Below are positions 9,980 to 17,985 of a DNA stretch of 53,167 bases, one piece after another (position 1 is the first letter of the stretch; the number at the start of each line of letters is the position of its first letter). The stretch is from Lacrimispora amygdalina (lineage in GTDB: Bacteria > Bacillota > Clostridia > Lachnospirales > Lachnospiraceae): NCBI RefSeq assembly GCF_003432035.1, contig NZ_QOHO01000024.1, forward strand, positions 1-53,167, in the 5' to 3' direction. The position numbers and the translations under genes are program-made. A model generated the notes under the pieces. That model was given only the letters and a program-made list of their open reading frames with translations, did no database searches and was not told the DNA's origin.

Positions 9980-10034
9980 CCAAAATGATTCTATTATATC
10001 CTTAATAGTAAATGAAAAAACAGGAGGTCATACC

Positions 10035-10424
10035 ATGAAGATTGCGGTTACATATGACAGAGGAAATGTATTTCAGCATTTTGGACAAACCACACAGTTT
10101 AAAATCTATGAGGTGGAAGATAAAAATGTGGTATCACAGGAGATTACAGATACCAACGGAGACGGTCATGGCGCACTGGCTGGCTTTTTAACAAGGCTTG
10201 GTGTAAAGACTCTGATCTGCGGTGGAATTGGTGCAGGAGCGAGAAATGCTTTGTCTGATGCAGGCATCCGGCTATATCCGGGAGTGGAAGGAAATGCAGA
10301 TGAGGCAGTGAGTTCTCTGCTGTCAGGAAATCTTAAATTTGATCCGGATACTCTTTGCGATCATCATCATGAAGGAAGTGAAGAACACGAATGTGGTCAT
10401 CATGGAGAATCCTGCGGACATTAA
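10035..10424 (+). CDS. NifX/NifB-type dinitrogenase iron-molybdenum cofactor family protein
   Basis: A small cytosolic protein of 129 residues. ATG 10035 is chosen for its strong CAGGAGGTC site; the frame is open further upstream into the MATE gene, but that part is not coding. The body is the NifX/NafY fold (PF02579), with MKIAVTYDRGNVFQHFGQT and TLICGGIGAGARNAL. Such proteins bind iron-sulfur or metallo-cofactor precursors and occur widely in non-nitrogen-fixing anaerobes. The last 20 residues are rich in His and Cys (CDHHHEG, HECGHHGESCGH), which suggests a metal-binding tail. No nif genes are nearby, so a role in metal-cluster handling is likelier than nitrogen fixation. Confidence 0.75.
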   Translation: MKIAVTYDRGNVFQHFGQTTQFKIYEVEDKNVVSQEITDTNGDGHGALAGFLTRLGVKTLICGGIGAGARNALSDAGIRLYPGVEGNADEAVSSLLSGNLKFDPDTLCDHHHEGSEEHECGHHGESCGH

Positions 10425-10451
10425 TTTTATAATTAAAAAAGACAGATAAGG

Positions 10452-10493
10452 TGCATCCGCATCAGCCGTAAAAGGTCTGAACGGATGCATTTT
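10452..10493 (+). terminator. Rho-independent terminator after the NifX-like gene
   Basis: TGCATCCG (10452-10459) pairs with CGGATGCA (10482-10489), followed by TTTT. It separates this gene from the convergent ABC operon and may serve both directions. Confidence 0.55.
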
Positions 10494-10499
10494 GTATGA

Positions 10500-11285
10500 T
10501 CAGGAACCGGTGGACTGATAGTGTTTCAGCCCGAAATTCCATAAAAGGAATGCAGGAACCAGAAAGAGGGCACAGCAAACCGGAAGCAGGCTGAACCAGG
10601 CGTTGTCTGATTTGCCTGTGAGATATAACAGGGGATAATACTGGAATAAGGCAAAGGGGACCAGGCAGGTGCAGATAAAAAGCACATTCTTCCCATAAAT
10701 GCCTATGGGATATTTCCCGTATTCCCTGGCGCCGTCTGTGAATACATTCATAAATTCCAGCCCCTCCAAAGTAAAAAAGCATAAGCATGCGAAAATTAAG
10801 TAGATGGCAGCAAAGATGCAGATTCCTCCAAGAATCATGAGCCCTACAAGGAGGCAGCGAAGGGGTGACCAGGCTATGGAACTGGAGGATATTCCATAAA
10901 CCAGCATGACAACAGCCTGAAGAAGACGTCCGAAGCGGGTTAAGTCGATCTTGCTGCACAGAACCAGAAACAGACTGTTTTCCGGGCGGAGGAGAATACG
11001 GTCAAATTCTCCGTTTCCAATGATGGTCTCAAAGGTATCCAGACTCCGGAATAGGGTTTCTGCCAGTGTAAAGGCCATCAGAGTAATGGAAAAGCAGAGC
11101 AGTACCTCACTGTAAGAAAAGCCCTTTACCTGATGGAAACGGGTCATCATAAAGTAAACTCCTAAAAAGATATTGAAGGAGATTAAAAACTGACCTGTTA
11201 TTGTCATGAAAAATGAAACTTTGTGCTGCATCATGCTTTTTAAATGCATAAGAAAAAAATTTACGTAAAGTCTGATTAAATTCAT
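10500..11285 (-). CDS. ABC-2 type exporter permease subunit (distal)
   Basis: A membrane protein of 261 residues with about six hydrophobic segments, resembling the ABC-2 permeases formerly called DUF990. It starts at 11285 behind AAAGGAGTAC. It is the last gene of a minus-strand operon whose other members are a second permease (11298-12101) and an ATPase (12113-12913). The two permeases are about equal in length and only 12 bases apart, as expected for a heterodimeric export channel. The substrate is unknown; relatives have been linked to drug or viologen export. Confidence 0.8.
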   Translation of the reverse strand: MNLIRLYVNFFLMHLKSMMQHKVSFFMTITGQFLISFNIFLGVYFMMTRFHQVKGFSYSEVLLCFSITLMAFTLAETLFRSLDTFETIIGNGEFDRILLRPENSLFLVLCSKIDLTRFGRLLQAVVMLVYGISSSSIAWSPLRCLLVGLMILGGICIFAAIYLIFACLCFFTLEGLEFMNVFTDGAREYGKYPIGIYGKNVLFICTCLVPFALFQYYPLLYLTGKSDNAWFSLLPVCCALFLVPAFLLWNFGLKHYQSTGS

Positions 11286-11297
11286 GAAGTACTCCTT

Positions 11298-12101
11298 TCA
11301 GCCTCCCTGTATGATAACCCGTTTTAGTGCCCGTTTTTCCAGCAGACGTCCGATGAACACAAATGCAAACAGCCAGAAGACCTGTTTTATTATGCTGCTA
11401 TACAGATCAGGTCCTGTTAAATCGCCGCCAAAGATCCGAAAAGGAACGTTCTGTGCAGAGGCGAAGGGCAGAAATTCTACGATTTTCCGTACATGTCCGG
11501 GAAGAAAGGGAATGGGTATGACAGCTCCGCTTAAAAATTCTGCTAAAGAGGTAATGACTGCTTTAATACCCTGTGAAGAAACGGTGTAAAACACGGACAT
11601 ATAAACAATCATGTTGAAAGCCACGATGAGAAGCAGCCCCAGTGTCATGGACAAAAGAGTGAGTACCCAGGTAGTAATATCTCCCGGCAGAGTGAGCCCG
11701 TAGGGAGATGGAAGAAAACAGGAGACAATCAGGATCGGCATGCAGCGCAACACCGCTTTTGAAAGGCGGACTGCCAGCCCCCTTACAAACCACATATTAT
11801 AAAGGCGGACCGGCCTGCATAATTCATAGGCCACATCTCCGGTTGCGATGGAGTTAAAAAGCTCCGATTCCCAGAACCAGACCATATATAGTGCCAGAAA
11901 TGCCTGCTGGAGCCACACATAAGTGGAAAGTGCTTCAAAGGTCATGGGGAAGCTTTCGGGAGACGCTTCATAGAAGGCCTTAAATAACAGGATTTCCATG
12001 GCTCCCCAAACAAACTGTGTCACCATGCCGGACAGAGCGGCGGTTCGGTACTGAAGTCCCCTGATAAACCGGATGCGGAAAAAAGACCAGTATTTTTTCA
12101 T
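11298..12101 (-). CDS. ABC-2 type exporter permease subunit (proximal)
   Basis: A permease of 267 residues with about six transmembrane helices, the partner of the 261-residue permease downstream. It begins MKKYWSFFRIRFIRGLQYRT, a short basic cytosolic leader typical of this family, behind AGGAGGGGACAAG. A conserved-looking stretch ELFNSIATGDVAYELCRPV lies in the first cytosolic loop. It is separated by 11 bases from the upstream ATPase gene and clearly co-transcribed with it. Confidence 0.8.
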   Translation of the reverse strand: MKKYWSFFRIRFIRGLQYRTAALSGMVTQFVWGAMEILLFKAFYEASPESFPMTFEALSTYVWLQQAFLALYMVWFWESELFNSIATGDVAYELCRPVRLYNMWFVRGLAVRLSKAVLRCMPILIVSCFLPSPYGLTLPGDITTWVLTLLSMTLGLLLIVAFNMIVYMSVFYTVSSQGIKAVITSLAEFLSGAVIPIPFLPGHVRKIVEFLPFASAQNVPFRIFGGDLTGPDLYSSIIKQVFWLFAFVFIGRLLEKRALKRVIIQGG

Positions 12102-12112
12102 CTTGTCCCCTC

Positions 12113-12913
12113 CTAAATATGAAATTCCCGGTATAGGGATGCAACAATCTCATCTAAGGTGGCACATGGGGGTTCACAGCGGGATTTTAAATCTGAGAGA
12201 GTTCCGTCCAGAAGCAGCCGGCCTTTCCCGATCAGCAAAACCCTGTCTGCAAGGGCATCAATGTCCTGCATGTCGTGAGTGGTAAGAAGTACTGTGGTTT
12301 TGTGGATCCGGTTTAACTTTCTGATAAAATCCCGGACTGCAAGCTTGGAAACGGCATCAAGTCCGATAGTAGGTTCATCAAGAAAGAGGATCTTTGGGGT
12401 ATGGAGAAGAGAGGCTGCAAGTTCGCAGCGCATGCGCTGACCGAGAGAAAGCTGTCTTGCCGGAGTCTTTATGATTTCTTCTAAAGCAAGAAGCCCGGTG
12501 AGCTCTTCCAGGGTAATTAAGTATTGGTGTTCTGGGATGCCGTAGATGTCGCGGAGCAGTTCAAAGGAATCAATAACAGGAACGTCCCACCACAGCTGGG
12601 TACGCTGTCCGAATACAACGCCGATGTCCTTTACATGTTCCTTCCGGTCCTTCCATGGAATCCGGCCGTTAATCCGGCAGGTTCCGTTATCCGGAGTCAG
12701 GATTCCGCTTAAAATTTTGATGGTGGAGCTTTTTCCGGCACCGTTTGGGCCAATATAGCCTACCATCTCTCCGTCTCCAATGCAAAAGGAGATGTCTGAA
12801 AGAGCATGGACCGTGTCGGTCTCCTTGTGAAAAAGCGCCTTTACCGCATTGGAAAATCCGGCACTTCTTCTTGCGACTTTAAAAGTCTTGTTCATGTGTT
12901 CCACTTGAATCAT
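12113..12913 (-). CDS. ABC transporter ATP-binding protein
   Basis: The ATPase of the three-gene exporter, 266 residues. I start it at 12913 (MIQVEHMNKTF) because GGAGGAATTT lies directly upstream; the frame is open further upstream but has no ribosome site. It has Walker A (GPNGAGKSS), the signature loop LSLGQR, Walker B (ILFLDEP), and the switch histidine in TTHDMQD. It couples ATP hydrolysis to transport through the two ABC-2 permeases encoded downstream. It is the promoter-proximal gene of the operon. Confidence 0.88.
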   Translation of the reverse strand: MIQVEHMNKTFKVARRSAGFSNAVKALFHKETDTVHALSDISFCIGDGEMVGYIGPNGAGKSSTIKILSGILTPDNGTCRINGRIPWKDRKEHVKDIGVVFGQRTQLWWDVPVIDSFELLRDIYGIPEHQYLITLEELTGLLALEEIIKTPARQLSLGQRMRCELAASLLHTPKILFLDEPTIGLDAVSKLAVRDFIRKLNRIHKTTVLLTTHDMQDIDALADRVLLIGKGRLLLDGTLSDLKSRCEPPCATLDEIVASLYREFHI

Positions 12914-13153
12914 ATAAATTCCTCCTGGCAGTAATATTTGTGAACGTATCATTCCGGCAGCGGGCAGCTCCTGCCCTGGTGGGGAAGAGATCTGTCATAA
13001 CTGGTCAGAACGTCCTAATATCTTTCCAAGCGGTCAGTGCAGGCGAAATTGCCAGCACAGCTCTCCGGAATTCTTTCCGGGGACTCTACCGTGGTTTCAA
13101 TATTCTCTTTTCCTGAATTTGAGATGTGAGTTTAGATATGGAAAAGGAATTAT

Positions 13154-13182
13154 AGTCTATCACCGCAGGAAATAGCTGTCAA
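13154..13182 (-). promoter_or_regulatory. probable promoter of the ABC exporter operon
   Basis: On the minus strand TTGACA (13182-13177) is followed after 17 bases by TAGACT (13159-13154). Transcription from here would give a leader of about 235 bases before the ATPase start. That leader contains short hairpins (CCGGAA/TTCCGG and GGGCAG/CTGCCC), but I do not recognise a riboswitch class. The stretch 12914-13274 holds only this leader and the two divergent promoters. Confidence 0.45.
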
Positions 13183-13200
13183 TACTTTGGCAAAAAGTAC

Positions 13201-13228
13201 TTGACAAAATAAATAAAAATGATAGTAT
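13201..13228 (+). promoter_or_regulatory. promoter of the cadC metal-resistance operon
   Basis: TTGACA at 13201-13206 is followed after 16 bases by TAGTAT (13223-13228). The operator lies immediately downstream, across the expected transcription start. Confidence 0.6.
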
Positions 13229-13232
13229 AAAC

Positions 13233-13252
13233 ATATGAACAGATATTCATAT
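13233..13252 (+). promoter_or_regulatory. SmtB/CadC-type operator
   Basis: A perfect inverted repeat ATATGAA (13233-13239) / TTCATAT (13246-13252). Its core TGAACAGATATTCA (13236-13249) matches the imperfect 6-2-6 palindrome known for SmtB/ArsR-family operators. It sits between the -10 box and the cadC start, where a repressor would block transcription until metal binds. Confidence 0.75.
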
Positions 13253-13274
13253 AATAACATAAAGGAGGTTCCAG

Positions 13275-13658
13275 ATGGCAGAAGAAGAAAAAAGAGTCAT
13301 TCAGGACGGTGAGATAGACCAGTGTGATTTTATCTGCGTTCATGAGAATGTTGTGAATCAGGTTTTAAAAGTAATGCCGAAAGACCAGCAGCTGATGGAT
13401 CTTGCAGATTTCTTTAAAATATTCGGAGACCCGACAAGAGTGAGAATTCTCTATGTACTCAGCCAGTCACAGATGTGTGTCTGTGATATAGCCAATCTGC
13501 TGCAGATGGGGCAGTCGGCTATTTCCCACCAGCTTCGTGTGTTAAAGCAGATGCGTCTGGTAAAATTCAGACGGGAAGGAAAGACGGTTTTCTATTCCCT
13601 GGCAGACGGTCATATTGAAACAATCCTGGCTCAGGGAATGGAGCATATCAGCGAATAA
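13275..13658 (+). CDS. cadC: CadC/SmtB-type metal-responsive repressor
   Basis: An ArsR-family winged-helix repressor of 127 residues behind AAAGGAGGTT. It has all the marks of CadC: an N-terminal CxxxC (Cys17, Cys21) plus CVC in helix 3 (Cys68, Cys70) for the thiolate Cd/Pb site. The C-terminal alpha-5 zinc site Asp111, His113, His124, Glu127 has exactly the D-x-H-x10-H-x2-E spacing of SmtB. The DNA-reading helix is in MGQSAISHQLRVLKQMRLV. It would repress its own operon through the operator at 13233-13252 and release on Cd, Pb or Zn. The efflux ATPase and a metallochaperone follow in the same operon. Confidence 0.88.
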   Translation: MAEEEKRVIQDGEIDQCDFICVHENVVNQVLKVMPKDQQLMDLADFFKIFGDPTRVRILYVLSQSQMCVCDIANLLQMGQSAISHQLRVLKQMRLVKFRREGKTVFYSLADGHIETILAQGMEHISE

Positions 13659-13699
13659 GATATTCGTAATAAAATATAGCAAAAAGGAGAAGATGAAAC

Positions 13700-13924
13700 A
13701 TGAAAAAGATAATTAAATTAGAGGGCCTTTGCTGTGCAAACTGTGCGGCTAAAATCGAAGAAGAGGTAAAAAAATTAAGTGGTGTTGAAAATGCCTCCTT
13801 AAGCTTTATGACTCAGAGATTAACCATGGAAGTGGAAGAAGAAAGAGTGGATGAGATCATGGAAGCAGCCAGAAAAACAGCGTATAAGATTGAGCCGGAA
13901 GCAGAATTCAAAGTACTTCGGTAA
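13700..13924 (+). CDS. HMA-domain metallochaperone
   Basis: A stand-alone heavy-metal-associated domain of 74 residues with the metal-binding loop GLCCANCAAKIEEEV (CxxC) near the N-terminus, followed by the ferredoxin-like fold pattern. It starts at ATG 13700 behind AAAAAGGAG and lies 16 bases upstream of the P1B ATPase. In many CadA/ZntA pumps this domain is the N-terminus of the ATPase. Here it is a separate polypeptide and the ATPase has no HMA domain, so it likely delivers metal to the pump in trans. Confidence 0.85.
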   Translation: MKKIIKLEGLCCANCAAKIEEEVKKLSGVENASLSFMTQRLTMEVEEERVDEIMEAARKTAYKIEPEAEFKVLR

Positions 13925-13940
13925 GCAAAAAGGAGCAGTT

Positions 13941-15818
13941 ATGACTAAAAAACAGAAAATTATGGGAATCAGGCTCATAATCAGTGCCGTATTCTTTGCT
14001 CTTGCCATGGCAGCTGAGGGGAGAATTTTCTGGTACTGGATCTTATTTATTATTTCCTATCTGGCAGCAGGCTACGATATTCCGTTAAGGGCGGTCAGAA
14101 ATATAAGAAACGGCCAGTTTTTTGATGAAAACTTTCTGATGTCTGTGGCAACCTTTGGTGCAATCGGAATCGGGGCCCTGGAAGAAGCTGTGGGCGTTAT
14201 GCTGTTTTACCAGATCGGCGAACTGTTTAACGATTATGCAGTGAACCGGTCAAGAAAATCCATAACAGATCTTATGGACATTAATCCGGAGTATGCCAAT
14301 CTTCTTCGTGACGGAACCGAAGAGAAGGTCGATCCCTATGAAGTCGCTGTTGATGACATCATTGTAGTAAAGCCGGGAGAGAAGGTTCCCCTTGACGGTA
14401 TTGTGGTTAAGGGCAGCAGCAGTCTTGATACCAAAGCACTGACCGGTGAATCCATGCCTGTAGAAATAAAAGAACAGGATTCCGTTATAAGCGGTTCCAT
14501 TAATTTAAACGGGGTACTGGAGGTAAGAGTTACCAGGCTTTTTGATGACTCCACCGTTGCCAAAATCCTGGAACTGGTGGAGAATGCCAGTTCCAGGAAG
14601 GCAAGGGCAGAAAATTTCATCACCAGGTTTGCAAGAATCTATACTCCGGTAGTTGTAGTGCTTGCTGTTTTGCTTGCCGTGGTTCCGCCCCTTTTTAACG
14701 GTGACTGGGGAACATGGATTTACCGCGCCTGCAGCTTTTTAGTTGTCTCCTGTCCCTGTGCACTGGTTATATCGGTTCCGTTAAGCTTTTTCGGAGGGCT
14801 TGGAGCGGCCTCCGGCCAGGGAATTCTTTTAAAGGGCAGCAACTACCTGGAAGCTATGGCAGACCTTGATACGGTGGTATTTGATAAAACAGGAACTCTC
14901 ACAACCGGAAAATTTCAGGTTACCAGCGTGGATCCTCTGGAAGGAACGAAGGAAGAACTTTTGGAGCTGGCTGCGTATGGAGAATTCCATTCCAATCATC
15001 CCATTGCCTGCTCTGTAAAAGAAGCTTATGGAAAACCACTGGATCAGTCAAAGGTGGGTACAGCAAAAGAACTTGCAGGATTTGGAGTAAAAACAACCGT
15101 TTATACACAGAATAAGGAACGAGAGCTTTATATCGGTAATGCCAGACTCATGCAGAAGCAGTCAATTGCAGTTAACGCTGCAGATTCGGCGGCAGGAACA
15201 ACGCTTTATATAGCAGATAAAAACACTTATCTTGGTTCTGTAACCATATCAGATACCATCAGGGAAGACGTACCAAAAGCATTAAAGGGCTTAAGGGCAG
15301 CAGGAGTGAAAAAGCTTGTGATGCTTACCGGCGATAAACCGGAGGTTGGAAAACTGGTGGGAGAAACGCTTGGACTTGATGAGGTTCACGGAGGTCTCCT
15401 TCCCGGCGATAAAGTGGGAAAAGTGGAAGAACTGCTGGCAAAGAAGCATAAGGATGCAGCTCTGGCGTTTGTGGGAGACGGAATCAATGATGCTCCCGTT
15501 CTCGCCCGCGCAGATGTGGGAATTGCCATGGGTCAGATCGGTTCCGACGCAGCCGTTGAAGCGGCTGACGTGGTAATCATGACCGACGAGCTGACAAAGC
15601 TGGTTGATACGATTCTGATTGCCAGAAAAACAGTGGCCATTGTGAAGCAGAATATTATCTTTGCCATAGGCGTAAAGGTGTTGATTTTAATCCTGTCGGC
15701 TGCAGGAATTGCCACCATGTGGGCAGCTGTTTTCGGTGATGTGGGGGTATCCGTACTGGCTATCTTAAATGCGGTCCGGGCTCTCCGGTATCAGAGCAGG
15801 AATGAAAAAACACATTGA
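13941..15818 (+). CDS. cadA: Cd/Zn/Pb-exporting P1B-type ATPase
   Basis: A heavy-metal P-type ATPase of 625 residues in the cell membrane. The start is ATG 13941 behind AAAAAGGAG; the longer frame upstream overlaps the chaperone gene and is not used. It has the actuator motif ALTGESMPV, the transmembrane metal motif CPC at 271-273, the phosphorylated Asp315 in DKTGTLT, the P1B His-Pro pair (SNHPIA), and the hinge GDGIND at 512-517. The N-terminus goes straight into a membrane helix, so no built-in HMA domain is present. It is co-transcribed with cadC and the HMA chaperone. The stop codon lies inside the -35 box of the glnA promoter. Confidence 0.88.
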   Translation: MTKKQKIMGIRLIISAVFFALAMAAEGRIFWYWILFIISYLAAGYDIPLRAVRNIRNGQFFDENFLMSVATFGAIGIGALEEAVGVMLFYQIGELFNDYAVNRSRKSITDLMDINPEYANLLRDGTEEKVDPYEVAVDDIIVVKPGEKVPLDGIVVKGSSSLDTKALTGESMPVEIKEQDSVISGSINLNGVLEVRVTRLFDDSTVAKILELVENASSRKARAENFITRFARIYTPVVVVLAVLLAVVPPLFNGDWGTWIYRACSFLVVSCPCALVISVPLSFFGGLGAASGQGILLKGSNYLEAMADLDTVVFDKTGTLTTGKFQVTSVDPLEGTKEELLELAAYGEFHSNHPIACSVKEAYGKPLDQSKVGTAKELAGFGVKTTVYTQNKERELYIGNARLMQKQSIAVNAADSAAGTTLYIADKNTYLGSVTISDTIREDVPKALKGLRAAGVKKLVMLTGDKPEVGKLVGETLGLDEVHGGLLPGDKVGKVEELLAKKHKDAALAFVGDGINDAPVLARADVGIAMGQIGSDAAVEAADVVIMTDELTKLVDTILIARKTVAIVKQNIIFAIGVKVLILILSAAGIATMWAAVFGDVGVSVLAILNAVRALRYQSRNEKTH

Positions 15819-15843
15819 CAAAATTTTTTCCAGCTGTTATATT
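15815..15843 (+). promoter_or_regulatory. promoter of glnA
   Basis: TTGACA (15815-15820) and TATATT (15838-15843) are spaced by exactly 17 bases. The -35 box overlaps the stop codon of the preceding ATPase gene. A transcript from here would carry a leader of about 190 bases before glnA. Confidence 0.7.
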
Positions 15844-15856
15844 TTACACATATGAC

Positions 15857-16016
15857 GGGGTGGTGCGAAGATGGTCCATTGTAGTGAGGCTGTGTTTGCC
15901 CACCCTTTTTTCTGGTATTATTTTCTATAGGAACTTCGTTCCCCATAGAGCAGAGACGCTCCGCAAGGATCGCATAAGTGGCGGAGAGTCCCGATAAATC
16001 CGGGGCTCTTTATTCA
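15857..16016 (+). promoter_or_regulatory. structured glnA leader, candidate ANTAR antitermination element
   Basis: Four foldable elements lie between the promoter and glnA. (1) GGGTGG (15858-15863) pairs with CCACCC (15900-15905), followed by six T. (2) A hairpin spans 15925-15948 with GGAAC/GTTCC at its tip. (3) GAGC (15948-15951) and GCTC (15958-15961) enclose the hexaloop AGAGAC, which has A at position 1 and G at position 4 as in known ANTAR targets. (4) A terminator-like stem AGAGTCCCG (15985-15993) / CGGGGCTCT (16001-16009) ends in TTTATT. CTCCGC (15959-15964) can instead pair with GCGGAG (15981-15986), overlapping elements 3 and 4. An ANTAR protein gene follows glnA. The element assignment is inference. 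Confidence 0.5.
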
Positions 16017-16040
16017 ATCATGAGAAAAGGAGAGTGTTTT

Positions 16041-17378
16041 ATGAGCAAGTATAGCAAAGAAGATATTTTCCGCATTGTGGAAGAAGAAGATGTGGAATTT
16101 ATCCGTCTTCAGTTTACGGATATATTCGGCATGCTGAAAAATGTGGCAATCACAAAGAATATGCTGGGAAAAGCACTGGAAAACCGTTGTATGTTTGATG
16201 GTTCTTCCATAGAGGGCTTTGTTAGAAGTGAAGAATCTGATATGTATCTCTATCCGGATCTGGATACCTTTGAGATATTCCCATGGCGTCCCCAGCAGGG
16301 GAAAGTTGCAAGACTGATGTGCGATGTACACTGTCCGGACCAGACTCCTTTTGAAGGAGATCCCAGGTTCGTAATGAAGAAGGTACTGAAAAAAGCCAGT
16401 GACATGGGCTTTGTTTTTCATGCAGGTCCGGAATGCGAATTCTTTCTCTTCCATATGGATGAGGAGGGACGTCCTACCACGGATACCCACGAAATGGCCG
16501 GTTATTTTGATGTGGCTCCCATTGACCAGGCGGAGAATGTCCGCAGAGACATGATACTCACGCTGGAAGAGATGGGCTTTATGATTGAGGCCTCCCATCA
16601 CGAGATCGCACCGGGACAGCATGAGATTGATTTTCAGTATGCAGAAGGCATGGTGACGGCTGATAACATTATGACATTTAAGATGGCAGTCAAGGCCATT
16701 GCAAAGCGCCATGGACTTCATGCCACCTTTATGCCAAAGCCGAAAGCAGGTGTCAATGGTTCCGGCATGCACATTAATATGTCTCTTTCTGATTTAACAG
16801 GTAAGAATATGTTTGAAGATAAAGGGGATGAGCTGGGGTTAAGCCAGACCGCATATCAGTTTATGGCGGGCATTCTCCATCACATGAAGGGAATGACGAT
16901 TTTAACCAATCCGCTGGTTAATTCCTATAAACGTCTTGTTCCCGGTTACGATGCTCCGGTTTACGTGGCATGGTCTGCCCGTTCAAACCGCAGCTCTCTC
17001 ATTAAGATTCCATGCGCAAGAGGGGAAAGTACGCGGATCGAGCTGCGCAGCCCGGATTCTGCAGTCAATCCCTATCTGGCCCTTGCAGCCTGTCTGGCAG
17101 CAGGTCTTGACGGCATAGAAAAGAAGATGACTCCGCCGGAAAGCGTGGACTGCAACGGTTATTCCATGTCTGTAGAGGAGATGGCTGCAAAGGGAATTGA
17201 GCAGCTGCCTGAGACACTGGGAGAGGCCATTGAAGCGTTCCGTAAGGATGAGTTTATGAAGGAAGTGCTGGGTGAGCACATTTACACCAAATACCTGGAA
17301 GCAAAGGAAGCCGAATGGCGTGTGTTCCGTGCGCAGGTAACGGACTGGGAAGTGGAAGAATACTTATACAAGTATTGA
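16041..17378 (+). CDS. glnA: glutamine synthetase, type I
   Basis: Makes glutamine from glutamate, ammonia and ATP. Its 445 residues match the short GSI-alpha form of Firmicutes, which lacks the adenylylation-type extension. ATG 16041 sits behind AAAAGGAGAG; upstream in-frame codons lie in the leader terminator. Motifs seen: FDGSSIEGF near the N-terminus, the metal-site GPECEFFLF, the ATP-site [35 protein letters not shown], and [14 protein letters not shown]. It is preceded by a structured leader and followed by an ANTAR regulator gene, so control by transcription antitermination is likely. The minus-strand frame across 16014-16772 is a shadow. Confidence 0.93.
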   Translation: MSKYSKEDIFRIVEEEDVEFIRLQFTDIFGMLKNVAITKNMLGKALENRCMFDGSSIEGFVRSEESDMYLYPDLDTFEIFPWRPQQGKVARLMCDVHCPDQTPFEGDPRFVMKKVLKKASDMGFVFHAGPECEFFLFHMDEEGRPTTDTHEMAGYFDVAPIDQAENVRRDMILTLEEMGFMIEASHHEIAPGQHEIDFQYAEGMVTADNIMTFKMAVKAIAKRHGLHATFMPKPKAGVNGSGMHINMSLSDLTGKNMFEDKGDELGLSQTAYQFMAGILHHMKGMTILTNPLVNSYKRLVPGYDAPVYVAWSARSNRSSLIKIPCARGESTRIELRSPDSAVNPYLALAACLAAGLDGIEKKMTPPESVDCNGYSMSVEEMAAKGIEQLPETLGEAIEAFRKDEFMKEVLGEHIYTKYLEAKEAEWRVFRAQVTDWEVEEYLYKY

Positions 17379-17421
17379 TCGATGTAAGTTCCCTGATACT
17401 GTTATCTGGAGGTGAGAGTGT

Positions 17422-17970
17422 TTGACCAATGTGATTGTGGCATTTTCAAAGGCAGAGGATGCGAAAAATATAAAGAATATTCTTATGAAAAACGGCTTTA
17501 CGGTCTCGGCAGTCTGCACCTCCGGTGCTCAGGCAGTGAACAGTGCTGATGAACTGGGCAGCGGAATCGTGGTATGCGGCTGCAGATTTGCAGATATGGT
17601 GTATCAGGAGATTTATGAATGTCTTCCCAAGGGGATGCTGATGCTGCTTGTGGCATCTCCCAGTCAGTGGAGCGGCAGAGCGCCGGATGATGTGGTCTGT
17701 CTTGGACTGCCCTTAAAGGTTCAGGATCTTTTAAGCACGTTAGAGATGATGATGGAATCTCTGGCAAAAAGGCGGAAGAAATTAAAGAGCCAGCCAAAGG
17801 AGAGAAGCGGAGAAGAACAGGAACTGATTAAGCAGGCCAAGGAACTTTTAATGGAACGAAACCATATGACAGAAGCAGAAGCACACCGTTACATTCAAAA
17901 GTGCAGCATGGACAGCGGAACCAATATGGTGGAGACTGCCCAGATGATCATGAGCCTTATTAATATTTAA
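17422..17970 (+). CDS. ANTAR-domain RNA-binding antiterminator with pseudo-receiver
   Basis: A protein of 182 residues starting at TTG 17422, behind GGAGG at the usual distance. The N-terminal 115 residues follow a receiver (REC) fold but lack the acidic pair after strand 1 (VIVAFSKAED). They also lack an Asp at the end of strand 3 (VVCGCRF), so phosphorylation as in a standard receiver is unlikely. The C-terminal 55 residues are an ANTAR helix bundle (LIKQAKELLMERNHMTEAEAHRYI). ANTAR domains bind paired hexaloop hairpins in nascent mRNA and prevent termination. The gene directly follows glnA, whose leader contains a terminator and a candidate hexaloop. Confidence 0.8.
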   Translation: MTNVIVAFSKAEDAKNIKNILMKNGFTVSAVCTSGAQAVNSADELGSGIVVCGCRFADMVYQEIYECLPKGMLMLLVASPSQWSGRAPDDVVCLGLPLKVQDLLSTLEMMMESLAKRRKKLKSQPKERSGEEQELIKQAKELLMERNHMTEAEAHRYIQKCSMDSGTNMVETAQMIMSLINI

Positions 17971-17985
17971 CAGTGGGGGATTAAG

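Noticed and set aside
10035-10424. Evidence for nitrogen fixation from the NifX-like gene.
   Set aside because: No nif structural or assembly genes are nearby, and this family is common in non-fixing anaerobes.
10462-10959. A 165-codon minus-strand frame overlapping the distal ABC permease.
   Set aside because: It is a shifted shadow of the membrane protein gene on the same strand; composition and lack of a ribosome site argue against it.
15925-15948. Sequence resembling half of a yeast FRT recombination site (TATAGGAACTTC).
   Set aside because: Only one half-site is present, with no second arm or core. It is part of a local hairpin in the glnA leader, so the match is coincidental.
16014-16772. 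A 252-codon open frame on the minus strand.
   Set aside because: It lies entirely opposite glnA and its leader, has no family resemblance, and glnA is unambiguous.
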